DNA of 64,000 nt, taken from positions 1 to 64,000 of the forward strand of contig JAVGVS010000549.1 of NCBI GenBank assembly GCA_032718565.1, read 5' to 3'. Shown here one piece after another: positions 1-9,676 of the stretch. The notes beneath the pieces were generated by a model that was not told the origin of the DNA, searched no databases, and saw only the letters and a program-made list of their open reading frames with translations. This DNA is from Distichodus sexfasciatus (taxonomy: Eukaryota > Chordata > Actinopteri > Characiformes > Distichodontidae). Position 1 is the stretch's first letter; each line of letters opens with the position of its first letter. Both the position numbers and the translations under genes were made by a program.

Positions 1-137
<137 letters not shown>

Positions 138-303
138 GTACCTGAACTATTTTGCCACTAAGCCCAGCCCTACAGGTGTGCTGCTGGACCTGTGGGAAGC
201 ATGTCACCAGGGCGACGCGGACCTGGTCTCCCTGGCGACCGCTCTCGAAGACATGGGCAAGAGCGAGGTCTTAGTTGTCATGACGACAGATGGGGATTGC
301 TGA
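138..303 (+). CDS. unc5b: Netrin receptor UNC5B, last coding exon (C-terminal part of death domain)
   Basis: Terminal exon of a netrin receptor of the UNC5 family, a single-pass receptor for axon guidance and vascular guidance that can signal cell death through its C-terminal death domain. After the acceptor CTCTCAG, one base completes the previous codon. The exon then reads YLNYFATKPSPTGVLLDLWE and continues to the stop TGA at 301-303. The YLNYFATK and SPTG..LDLWEA motifs are the last helices of the UNC5 death domain. The final residues TDGDC match the UNC5B ending as I recall it, rather than other UNC5 paralogues. Only about 55 residues are in the window; the rest lies to the left. Family assignment is very secure. 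The B paralogue rests on the C-terminal residues and is likely but not proven. Confidence 0.9.
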
Positions 304-1690
304 TTGGGGAACGGAAAAATAGAAGAGGAGGAGAGAAACTTGACATGGCGAATAAGGCGAGCGTTAACGTCGGTGCAGGAGGAGGAAGAGAGCAGCAGCT
401 CGGACCCTGTTCTCAACCCGGAACCACCACCCGGATGTCTTACCTCAACCACAGAGCCGGCCCAAACACACACACACACACACACACAAACCGCTCAGCT
501 GTAGCAAACGGAGGCCTTGCCGTGGAAGAACGAGGAGAATGTGATGTTGTTTGAATTAGAACAATGCAGATTGCAAGGAATCTAGTGCGTCTGCAACACT
601 ACGTACCGGACTGCTCAAACATGCAACACACACACACACACACACGCTACATAAGAGCAGACGGTTAAACAGTGCACGGTTTACGGTGTTTCCACAGTAA
701 ACATTACATACAGCAGCATCCGCGGTCTATCTGAGCTGGATCACTGAGACGTTGTCTACGTTGCTCCCAAAAGCAGCAAGCCTTATCACACACACACACA
801 CACACACAATAACATGCTCCGATCAGACATAACATTATGACAGCTGACTGGGTTACCTGCCTACAGTGAGGGGGATTATATTGGGCAGCAAGTGAACATT
901 TTATCCCTCAAGTTGACATGTTGGATGCAGTAAAAATGTCCGACTGTAAGGGTTTGAGTGACTTTATCGAGCGCCAAAATGTGAAGACGACTGGACGACT
1001 GGGTCAGGGCATCTCCAAAAGCGCAGCAGCTCTAGGCAGAGGTCAGGAACAAAGGTGAACCTGTGACAGGGTGATGGTGGACTGAGGGTCATTGACGCAC
1101 ATGAGGAGTAAAGTGAGTGATTATTACACACCACAGCACGCCACAAAGAAATGTGACCTCTGCATTCGACCCGTCCGTGGCAGTGCTTGGGGACGGTACC
1201 TTGCTGACCAGTACCTGCGCGGTACCTTCACCGGTCCGGGACTGGAACCGGCGACCTCCCTAGCCGTTACGTTACCGTTTACCTGTTAGGCAGGTGATCA
1301 TAATGTTATGGCTGAATAGTGTGGGTAATGAAAACCCCATACGGCAGTACACACAAGCATTAACAACACCATCACGCAGGCTTTATCAGAGTAGAGAAGC
1401 AATCTTCATCACACACACACACACACACACGCTTGTGTTGTACAAGGCCCTTGTGACTCAGTGAGTAAGGCTTCCCAACAAGCCATAAAAACACCATCGT
1501 TCAGGGTTTATCAGACCTGGAGAAGCAATCTTCATTACACACACACACACACACTCGTCCTTTCTTAAGGTCTTTTCTTCAACACACCGGCCAGATGACT
1601 GATGCTAAACCGTGCAGGTCAACAACAGTGTCGTGTAGCAGAACCTGCAGGAAAGCAGATCTAGAGAGGCGACAGACGTGATCTTTTGTT
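304..1690 (+). other. Probable unc5b 3' UTR / downstream region with CA microsatellites
   Basis: No coding exon seen. The stretch follows the unc5b stop and carries short CA repeats near 467-490, 626-645, 785-808, 1410-1431 and 1536-1553, plus a SINE at 1108-1295. Two imperfect copies of a sequence with 'gcaatcttcat' before a CA run lie near 1395 and 1517. Where the mRNA ends cannot be told from the sequence. Confidence 0.5.
1108..1295 (-). mobile_element. tRNA-derived SINE, family A, reverse copy
   Basis: Reverse-strand member of the commonest SINE of this window. Diagnostic pieces are GTGATTATT, CCACAGCACG, GTGACCTCTGCATT, GTGCTTGGGGACGGTACCTT and a degenerate B-box-like GGGACTGGAACCGGCGACC. 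Confidence 0.8.
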
Positions 1691-1720
1691 TAGGGATGCA
1701 CCGATCCGATACGTGGATCT

Positions 1721-2354
1721 GATATGTGACCCTCCACGGCAAAACCAGTCGCTTGTCTCAAATTTTCAAAATTGAGTTATGTTTTCATGAAAGTGCATAA
1801 ATCAAGCTTCAAAACGAATTGGACGGCATATGACTGAGATATCAACATTCAAAAGAGTCGGGTTTCTCCTGTCACGCCAAGTGAGAAACGGAGAAATCTG
1901 CCTTTGAAGTTGACTATCGCCGTAGCACTCACAGACGCTTGGTGCGGTCGCGGCTACGTTTGTATTTACGGTAGCCTACGCTGCATTCACAGCCACACGG
2001 ATAGCCTACCTGCGTTAGGTTAACTGAACTCGGGAGACGAAGATGGATTCCGGAGAAATATCTTCACGCTAGTCAACCAGTGGATTTACCGTAAATATTG
2101 AAGTAGAGCGGTCAAAACAGAAACTTTTAACATTCTGCTGGAATTGAATTCCTCACCTCAAGAAAGTCACGTTTTTAGGATGGAAAGGGTAAGTTTTTCA
2201 GCCAAATTTATTCACAACAGTACAGTATAGACCTTCCACTGTTTCAAAACACTAAAAACAAAAAATCCAAAACCCCACGCAACATAAACGATTGTTTTTC
2301 TCGGAAACCTCCGTTGCGACAAGCGACTGGTTTTGCCGTGGAGGGTCACATATC
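1721..2354. mobile_element. Nested DNA element with perfect 37-bp terminal inverted repeats
   Basis: Starts GATATGTGACCCTCCACGGC and ends with the exact complement GCCGTGGAGGGTCACATATC. Identity of the two ends runs 37 bp, through GCTTGTC. It lies inside the 1691-2750 element. There is no coding capacity. The superfamily is not recognised, because the target duplication is hidden by the palindromic ATAT at the tips. Confidence 0.8.
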
Positions 2355-2505
2355 AACCCGATGATGACTTAAATAGCTGGACCGGGTACCGGTGGCACGG
2401 ACCCGAGCTGTGGAGCCGATCTGTAAATTGCAGCTTTTTCTACATTTGCGTCTGCACTCACATTCAATTCGTTTAACATTCTTCTCACAACACAACCGTT
2501 TACTT

Positions 2506-2679
2506 CAGCATTTCCCAATCCCCGTCCTCACGGCCCACCGCTCTGCACATTTCCTGCACTGTCGCACGCAGGTCCTACGTTGCTAATTGGCTAATCAGTA
2601 GCATCAGCTGTGCTGTGGGTCGGGAAAGTCGAATCTGTGCAGAGCGGTGGGCCGCGAGGACCGGGATTGGGAAACATTG
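2506..2679. mobile_element. Fold-back MITE, about 174 bp
   Basis: Ends CAGCATTTCCCAATCCCCGT and the near-complement at 2637-2679 form arms of about 43 bp with few mismatches. A second copy lies at 52588-52761, which confirms that it is a mobile repeat. Confidence 0.75.
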
Positions 2680-2821
2680 TTTATTCCGAGACGCGAGTTT
2701 GTCCAACTATTTAAGTTTGTAACTTAAATAGTTGGATCGGTGCATCCCTACTCTTATTGCCATGTTTATTTTTTATCTGTATTAGAGCACAGCGTCGTCT
2801 GAACTGCAGGTGTGTGTTTTT

Positions 2822-3190
2822 GTAGGGGTGTTGAAATGAATAACATAATCGATGCATCGCGAGGCAGACGTGGACGATTCCGCATCGACGCAGTAGCTGA
2901 CCTCCATCGGCGGTCCACTGCCCCCCTGGTGGTCAGTAGCGGCATTGCGGGTGATCCGTGACACGCAGTGAAGTTTCACTACTGAAATCACTTGTTACAA
3001 TTCATTTGTAAAATACAGGTAATTTATTTTCTAGCTACGGCTCAAACGCTCCAGTTCAAGGAGAACTGCAGTCCATGTCCAACCTGCGTGCAATGTGAAG
3101 TCATGTAGTAAAATTGTTGGGCTGCGTCGTGATTCATCGAGATATGGCGTTGAATTGAATCGTGAGACCAGTGAAGGTTCACACCTCTAG
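2822..3190. mobile_element. hAT-like MITE with cATCGATGCATCG motif
   Basis: Bounded by TAGGGGTGTTGAAAT on the left and a rough complement GAAGGTTCACACCTCTAG on the right. It contains ATCGATGCATCG and reverse ATTCATCGAGAT motifs typical of degenerate fish hAT MITEs. A related right end occurs near 27610-27680. Confidence 0.5.
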
Positions 3191-3219
3191 TGTTTTGTTG
3201 TCGGAGCCGGTGACACTCC

Positions 3220-4640
3220 CGCGGCCGCTGTGTCTGCTCGGTCGGTTCCTCAGTCTTCTCTTCAGTCCGTCGTATAAAAACGCAGAAGAGCTTTCCAGCA
3301 AACGTTTCCTATAGGGAACACACTTTTTTACGTTTATCGTCCATATTAGTGGATCATCCTTTCTTTTCGCTCCCGTCGTCCCACCTGCTGTTATGATCGT
3401 GAGTAGATTTTATGTTTGCGTCGTTGTCTCGGCCTGCTGCGATCGAAACAAAAACCTGCTGCTCCTGCTTTTAACATAACGCCATTAAACATGTCACAAT
3501 AAAAACACTGGAGGAAGTGGAACGTGTATGTGATCCTCCGTTAGAAGATGCACGGTTCTGTGTGTGAGTGTGTGTGTGTGGCATTAATCCTCGTCCTGCT
3601 TCTAAGGTCAGCCAGCCAGTCGCCGGCCCGTCTGTTGGGTTACAAAGTGGAGCCCTTTTGAAACGCCGCTCCGTTTGACAGCAACGTTGTCACGCTCTCC
3701 GTCTTCAAACAAACCGACAGCCGCCGCGATCTCGGCTTTTCATCATCACGGCGGCGCTGCCGCTTTTACAGCCGACGTTATTAATGCTGCACTGTTAACA
3801 TAGTTCTGTTGTTTTATTTTTTTCATAAGCCTTTCTTTGTAAAAGTGTTCATTTATCCAGAAAAATATATACAAGCAGTATCCGTCCATCTTTATGAAAG
3901 AGTGTCTCGGTGTGAAAGTGTGTGTGTGTGTGTGTTTTGGCGGTTCATGGGCTGCATCGTTTTGTCGCCATTTCTTTTTCAAGTTCTATGCAAAGTGCAA
4001 AACACAAGTGGATTTTGCAGACCTCTTTCATTTCTCCTCTTTGTTGTTTTAAGCGGGAGACTGGGAATATATTCCTCTTGTAACTGCTGGTGTAACGCTG
4101 TAAACGGGGCTTAAGGGCAAAAAAGGCTTCTCTGAGGCCCTCCAAGCCGCAGCTAAACAATCCAAACGGCTCCTGGGAGCGCGCTTACAGCCCAGCCGAG
4201 GGAAAGCCGTCGTCAGGAACAATACGCCGCGATGTGCCCGGCTCCACGGCGGGATTAAATTAGGACTTTAACGTAGGACGAGAGAGAAAAAGAGAGAGAG
4301 AGAGCGGGAGTTGCCATGCTGTGGGCTTGAAGCGAAATCTCCCGAACGCGAGCTTTTTGGCCTTTTGGGCTCCCGCCGAACTCCCACCCCCTTCAGCAGC
4401 TGGTTTGCTTTGCCTTCGTTCAGGTTGAAACCCGTTTTTCCTGGACGTCGATCGCTAAAACGACTCCTCGTTTATTCCGATGTCATTCTTCAAGAAAGAA
4501 TATGAACCTGAACTTTAAAAACCTTTTCTGTTGTTTTTCATTTAACACTGTAAACTTCTAATGTACATAAATGTTTAGCCTTCTTACTGTAACTAAATAT
4601 AATTTTTATGCAATAAATTATATTTCCTAGTTTAACAAGA
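3220..4640. other. Repeat-poor non-coding stretch with a strong polyadenylation signal
   Basis: No exon recognised. The block is richer in GC and poorer in repeats than its surroundings (4040-4320 in particular). It ends in an AT-rich run containing AATAAA at 4612-4617. It could be the distal unc5b 3' UTR (UNC5B mRNAs have long 3' UTRs) or conserved regulatory DNA. This is inference only. Confidence 0.3.
4612..4617 (+). terminator. Candidate polyadenylation signal AATAAA for unc5b
   Basis: AATAAA in TTTTATGCAATAAATTAT, followed after about 25-40 bases by the T/G-rich GTCGTTCTGTCG. It lies 4.3 kb past the unc5b stop, so assignment to that gene is a guess. Confidence 0.3.
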
Positions 4641-4689
4641 ATTATGTCGTTCTGTCGTCTATGTTCGTGGGGTGTTTAATGATGAGTAC

Positions 4690-5640
4690 AGGTGAGAATC
4701 GAAAACCGCGTCCAATTGATCAGTTCCAACAGAAATTATTCACCTCCAACATTATCGATTCTTCTTAACGATTATCTCATACTGCAGCACGTTTTCCGTT
4801 TTCTTTTCCCTCAGTTTTGCGTCACGGTTCATTACGTCACACTCTCTGCGACTTGACTTTCAACCGCAAGGAATCATGACGCGTAATTGTTATTTTTCCT
4901 GATGTAAACACACTCACTGTGTTTGTTAGCGCTCACGACTCTCACAGGGAAGTCCAACATTCACTAAAACGTTCTAGTTCAGTTAAATTGTCCCAATTAT
5001 TAAAGACAGAACTTATATTTCAGCTGATAAATAACAACAACCAGCGTTCTACTCACAGTACAGACGTTTACTTGATATTTATTTATTCCCGATGCACGTC
5101 CACAGCGCTATTGTGCCGCGGCTCTCATATGGAACGCCCTCATGACAAAAATGTACTTCTCTCGCAGAAATGAGTCAAAAATCAGTTATAGACCAAAATC
5201 AGTCCAAATGCTCAAAAACTGCCAAAACTTCAGTATTTCTTCATTTTCCATTAATCAGAATTTTTTTCCCATTATATAATGTTCTATAAAGAGTAAAAAA
5301 TAAATATAGAAAAATGCATTTATCAAATAATTTTATTCTGTATCCAGATGGATTCCAAATGTATAAGGAAGTGTTTCCACCTGCACTAACCTTATTGTTC
5401 TTCATAAACTAAGCCATAGAATGTCTCTGCATAACAAAAACTCTGAATATCAATATGAATGTGTTCATGTTCACAGTCTTGTGCAGACGTCATTTTGGGA
5501 AAAACAAAAATGTTTGCTTTTGGTGCAGAAGACTGTGTAGAACTACTTTTTTAAACTCAAAAAGGAATTGATAAGGAATTGGACTGATAGGCAGAATCGA
5601 CAATGACACTGATATTGATCAAATCTTATCCAGCCCCTAA
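4690..5640. repeat. Dispersed repeat-like AT-rich block
   Basis: The part from about 5190 to 5460 (motifs AGTATTTCTTCATTTTC, CCTTATTGTTCTTCA and AAGCCATAGAATGTCTCTGC) recurs with divergence at 51730-51985, so this is interspersed repeat DNA. No terminal repeats or coding potential were identified. Confidence 0.5.
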
Positions 5641-5675
5641 AGACGAGACATTTTTAATACATCAAATGCAAATGA

Positions 5676-5885
5676 AAGTGATTATTTGTCATTGTGAACA
5701 CACCACAGCACAGCACACAGTGCACCACAACCAAATGTGACCTCTGCATTTAACCCATCTGTGCAGGAGCAGTGGGCAGCTAACAAACGCCCGGGGAGAG
5801 CAGTGCTTGGGGACGGTACCTTGCTCATGAGACCTTAGTGGTAACTTTACCGGCCCTGGATTCGAACCTGCGACCTACGCCACCA
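5676..5885 (-). mobile_element. tRNA-derived SINE, family A, reverse copy
   Basis: Near full-length reverse copy: GTGATTATTTGTCATTGTGA tail, GTGACCTCTGCATTTAACCC, GCAGTGCTTGGGGACGGTAC and a B-box-like GGATTCGAACCTGCGACC. Confidence 0.9.
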
Positions 5886-5889
5886 ACAA

Positions 5890-7635
5890 ATGGTGTGACT
5901 CAAGGGTATTTTTGTGCACGTTTGTTGCCTCCTGCATTTTCAGTGGAAGGAGTGTGTAGAAAACAATGAAGAAAAAAAATCCATATTTTCTACTAAACCC
6001 ACTTCAATTCTTCAAGGGGCGAGTAGAAGTTTTTGGCCTGAATTACACAAAGATAAAAGTCTCTGCTGGGATTTTTTAAAACATTTGTACCTGACAACTG
6101 CCTGTCTTGCCCTCCAACTAAAAGAGGTTTTTGAGGAAGCCGCTTGGCGCTTTCGGTCAGATTAAATGGGTGATGGGGTGAGGAGTCTGCTTCCTCTCTC
6201 CTCATCGCCTCGTTACAGGGAAGTGGAGACCAGGCTCTTCGATTTATCTCTGCAATAATAGACTTCAGCGTGCCCCTGGGAGGAGCGCGGAGCGACGGAG
6301 AACAAGTGAAAAGTGTTTCTGAGCTGGATCTTCTGACTACTTCAGGAGCACTGTGGATGCTTTGGTGAAGAGAAAAAGATGTTTTATCAGTCGGTGAAAC
6401 GGCCTGAAAGTTCTTGTTCTTATCTAAAGCTTTTAGAACTTCTTGTGCTACTGTAATAATGGTGCTCTAGATTACTGCATCATGCCATTATTCTGTCTTA
6501 TCACATACATATGAAAGGATTATTCTAATTTTTTAAAACCCAATACGACTCGAGTTTCATAGCTTTGCATAGCTTAGTGACTATGGAGGCTTTAAAAGAT
6601 TTTACTTAACCTACACCTACATGGTAATTTCAGCCCATTTTCTTGATTTTAAAATCATTAATTCGTCCTTACAGTCTTTCTTATTTATCTGCAGAACCTG
6701 AACATGTGTGTGGGGTAATTAAAGAGCAGAAACGCGTCTACTTTTAGCTGACAGATGAGAGAAACTACACTAGAACAAAACAGACAGGCATGAGGGCCTG
6801 CGGACTGAGCTGACCTGCCCTGACCTCCAACGCTGACAAATCTACCAAAATAAAAGAGATAATAGTGTTTGTAAATGATGGTTGTGATGCTTTGGCGCCA
6901 TCTACTGGCTGAACTCTGTCATTACACAAATGCAATGTTAAGCGTTAAACCAAAATCGAAATAATACCTAGTGTACTAGTTCATTTAAAAACAGAATATC
7001 TTCCAGAAGGACATTTGTTGGTAAATTCAATTATTCTAACTCTAGGCTATGCTCATATGTTCACTCAGCAGTGCCACATTTATTGACTATAAATGAACAT
7101 TTCCGAAGATGGACATTTCATTTCAGTATTGTGAAAATCCTTTCTAATTGACATTTGGTGACATTTTAATCAGATATTTGATTTCTGATGTGCTATCAAT
7201 CAAGATCATCAATATCAAAACAAAACCATAAGCAAAACAGTTACACAATTTAAAATGTTTCAAGAAAGACATTTTTCTAGAAAGCGAAATGACATATATG
7301 AAGGATTACCTTTTTATATCAGATTAAAACATTTAACATTTCAACAACGAACAACCTTTACACGATATTTTTTTACATGCTCTAATACTTGAATAGTACT
7401 CATTTACACATTTATATTTTATGGACTGTGTGTAAATGAACACTATATGGGTTCACTGGTTAAAGTAATCGAATATCTCACAAGTCTCTGCACTTTACTT
7501 CTTATTTTATATCTGACAGTGTGGACGGCTGGCGACCCGCATAATTTATGGTTTTATTATTGATTTATGTATTTTTGGTGCGACATGCCTGTAATATAAC
7601 ATTGCTATTTTCATACACATAATTCTGGTGAACAA
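5890..7635. other. Intergenic DNA, no gene seen
   Basis: I see no exon, RNA gene or clear transposon ends. Positions 5940-6400 are moderately GC-rich and repeat-poor; 6900-7620 is strongly AT-rich. The motif TTTGGCGCCATCTACTGGC near 6892 resembles sequence commonly found in vertebrate repeats. Confidence 0.4.
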
Positions 7636-8645
7636 TATTTCAAGATTCAAGATTCTTTATTTGTCACATGCAAATTATACAGGTACAACATGCAGTGAAA
7701 TGTATCCTGATCTGCTCTTTGACCATGCAATTAAGGGAAACAAATTAAAAAATATAAATAATAAAATAAAAATAATAAAATAACAAGGAGAACAACAGAA
7801 CCTTAAAATAACTTAAGATAATAAGAAGATAAATGAAATAACTTAGAAATAAGGAGATAAAGGGAAAGAGATAAAAAAGAAAATAAACTATGACATACAA
7901 TAAGGATTTAAATGGTGCAATGAGTTCAATGTTTTTAAAGTGTCAAGTGCAGCTGCACAGCAGATATTGAACAGTAAAATGTCAGACAATATAAATGATC
8001 ATAACAATATGGAGTTAAGAGACAGTATGGAATGACAAATTAAGACATTTAGAGAAAAGACATGTCCTTGTTTAAAAAACGGATGGCCTGAGGATAGAAA
8101 CTCCTCCTGAGTCTCTCTGTTTTGGCCATGATGGTGCGGAACCGTCTGCCTGATTTCAGAAGATGAAAAAGTCCATTTCCGGGATGAGCCAACCTTTAAC
8201 AATTCTGACTGCCCTGGTCCTACATCTCTTGGTGTTTATGTCCTGCAGAGATATTGAGCTGGATCTTGTCCCGCCAAGGTATTTGAAAAAACACACCTTT
8301 TCCACTGGAGCACCGTTGATGGTGAGGGGTCTGTAGTCACGGTGTCTCCTGCTGAAGTCCACCACCAGCTCCTTCGTCTTGCTGACGTTCAGCTGGAGGC
8401 AGTTTTCCTGACACCAGAGTGCCAGGTTCTCCACCTCGTCCATGTAGGCCGTCTCATCGTTGTTGGAGATTAATCCCAACACCACTGTGTCATCTGCAAA
8501 CTTGACAGTGTTTTTGGAATTGTGAGTGGCCACACAGTCCGAAGTGTAGAGTGAATACAACAGCGGAGAGAGCACACACCCTTGAGGAGCTCCTGTGTTG
8601 GTGGTGATGCTGCTGGAGACACACCTCAGTCAGTGATTTTAATTT
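7636..8645 (-). mobile_element. 5'-truncated LINE: reverse-transcriptase fragment plus 3' UTR and tail
   Basis: Read on the reverse strand. Positions 8645 to 8165 encode the core of a non-LTR reverse transcriptase: GAPQGCVLSPLLYSLYT, then the catalytic KFADDTVV, then LNVSKTKELVVDF. Downstream comes an AT-rich 3' UTR ending at 7640 in ACAAATAAAGAATCTTGAAT, with a repeated GATTCAA tail. The body is degenerate (stop or frame changes after GLIPEMDF) and lacks endonuclease and N-terminal RT parts, so it is dead. The clade is L2-, CR1- or Rex1-like and is not resolved. Confidence 0.85.
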
Positions 8646-8711
8646 CAGAGATGTTTTTAAGTTTTGTAAAGCTAAACAACTACAATATTTGAGATTCACA
8701 TGAAGCAACTC

Positions 8712-8757
8712 GAATCTTTTGGATAAGAGCGTCTGCTAAATGCTGTAAATGTAAATT
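8712..8757 (+). mobile_element. Solo 3' tail of SINE family B
   Basis: TTGGATAAGAGCGTCTGCTA followed by AATGCTGTAAATGTAAAT is the 3' end of the second SINE family in this window, here without its tRNA-like head. Confidence 0.6.
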
Positions 8758-8759
8758 TT

Positions 8760-9480
8760 GCTTTGAACAGATACCGATAAACTGAGTGAGTTTGTGAGGT
8801 TTCTGCACTTATCCGTCCTGTCACATGGGGGCGCTACAGGGTCAAACTTGCCGCCGTCGGTTTACACAGGTTTGCGTTCGTGGCTGTAAGGAATCAGTGA
8901 CTCGCAAAATGACTCACTTATTCGATTCGTTTCTTTGAAATAGTCGTGTAAATGAAACACACTATTTGAGTAACGATTAATTTTATTCACAGCCTCCTGA
9001 GTTTCACAGCCTCCTGGGTCTAATAATAGTCTTCCTGTGAAATATTTACTTACACACGATACAGATATGTATTGCATGTAAAATTCTCGGTTTGTTCACG
9101 AGAAGAGTCGATTCATTTGAAAAAATCAATTAATTCGATACATTTGAATGTGAAATGAATCGACACGTTTATAAGAGAGAATCCATCTGACGTCTGAATT
9201 TGTCGATTCATTCAGCACATGTAAAAGAACCAAATGACTCTATTGATTCACTTAAAAGAGTCGTTTATAAAAGAACTAAGCATCACTAAATGCGTTTATT
9301 AAACTCTCACAGGTATCCACTTTTCATTACTCCAAACACGTACCACTTTATCTACAATTTCTTTTCTTCTTGATTCCAAATAAAAATTAAAAATTAAAAG
9401 ATCCACGCATATTTCTGAAACCACCACCATCACCACCACCCCTGGATTACGCTGTTAAGAAAAGCAGGCGAGTAAGGACT
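8760..9480. other. Intergenic DNA upstream of myof
   Basis: Positions 8880-9290 carry many direct and inverted copies of a short GATTCATTT / GAGTCG motif and look like a decayed repeat. From 9300 the DNA is AT-rich, with an A/T block at 9376-9405. No TATA box or CpG cluster stands out, so the promoter is not pinned down. Confidence 0.35.
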
Positions 9481-9676
9481 CGTACAAGAGAGTTTGCTGA
9501 AAGGGTTTTTGTTTTTTAATTTATTATTATCGTGTGAACCCGATCCGAGTTCCCTCCCTTCCTCCCTCCATCTCTCCCTCCCTTTTCCTCTTCTCCATTC
9601 TTCTGCTTTTCTGCGTTTCTTCCTCCTTCACCCCGCATCATGCAGCTCTGAAGCGCAAAAACGCACCTTAACCAAA
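9481..9676 (+). promoter_or_regulatory. Probable myof 5' leader with pyrimidine-rich tract and 3-codon upstream ORF
   Basis: Positions 9548-9632 are almost pure pyrimidine. An upstream ATG at 9640 reads Met-Gln-Leu-stop (9640-9651) and ends 25 bases before the myof start. The transcription start is not known, so inclusion of this ATG in the mRNA is inferred from its closeness to the start codon. Confidence 0.45.

Larger units (their letters stand above)
1691..2750. mobile_element. hAT-like non-autonomous DNA element (host of two nested insertions)
   Basis: Terminal inverted repeats TAGGGATGCACCGATCC (1691) and GGATCGGTGCATCCCTA (ending 2750) are exact complements over 17 bp. Flanks CTTTTGTT and CTCTTATT agree at 6 of 8 bases, as expected of an old 8-bp target duplication of the hAT type. 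No transposase is visible. Two further elements, 1721-2354 and 2506-2679, sit inside it. Confidence 0.75.

Noticed and set aside
204..554. Overlapping frames on both strands at the unc5b end
   Set aside because: They cover the unc5b exon in other frames and the following CA repeat. None shows a motif.
8156..8575. 139-residue reverse-strand frame as a host gene
   Set aside because: Motifs GAPQGCVLSPLLYS and KFADDTVV mark it as a dead LINE reverse transcriptase fragment.
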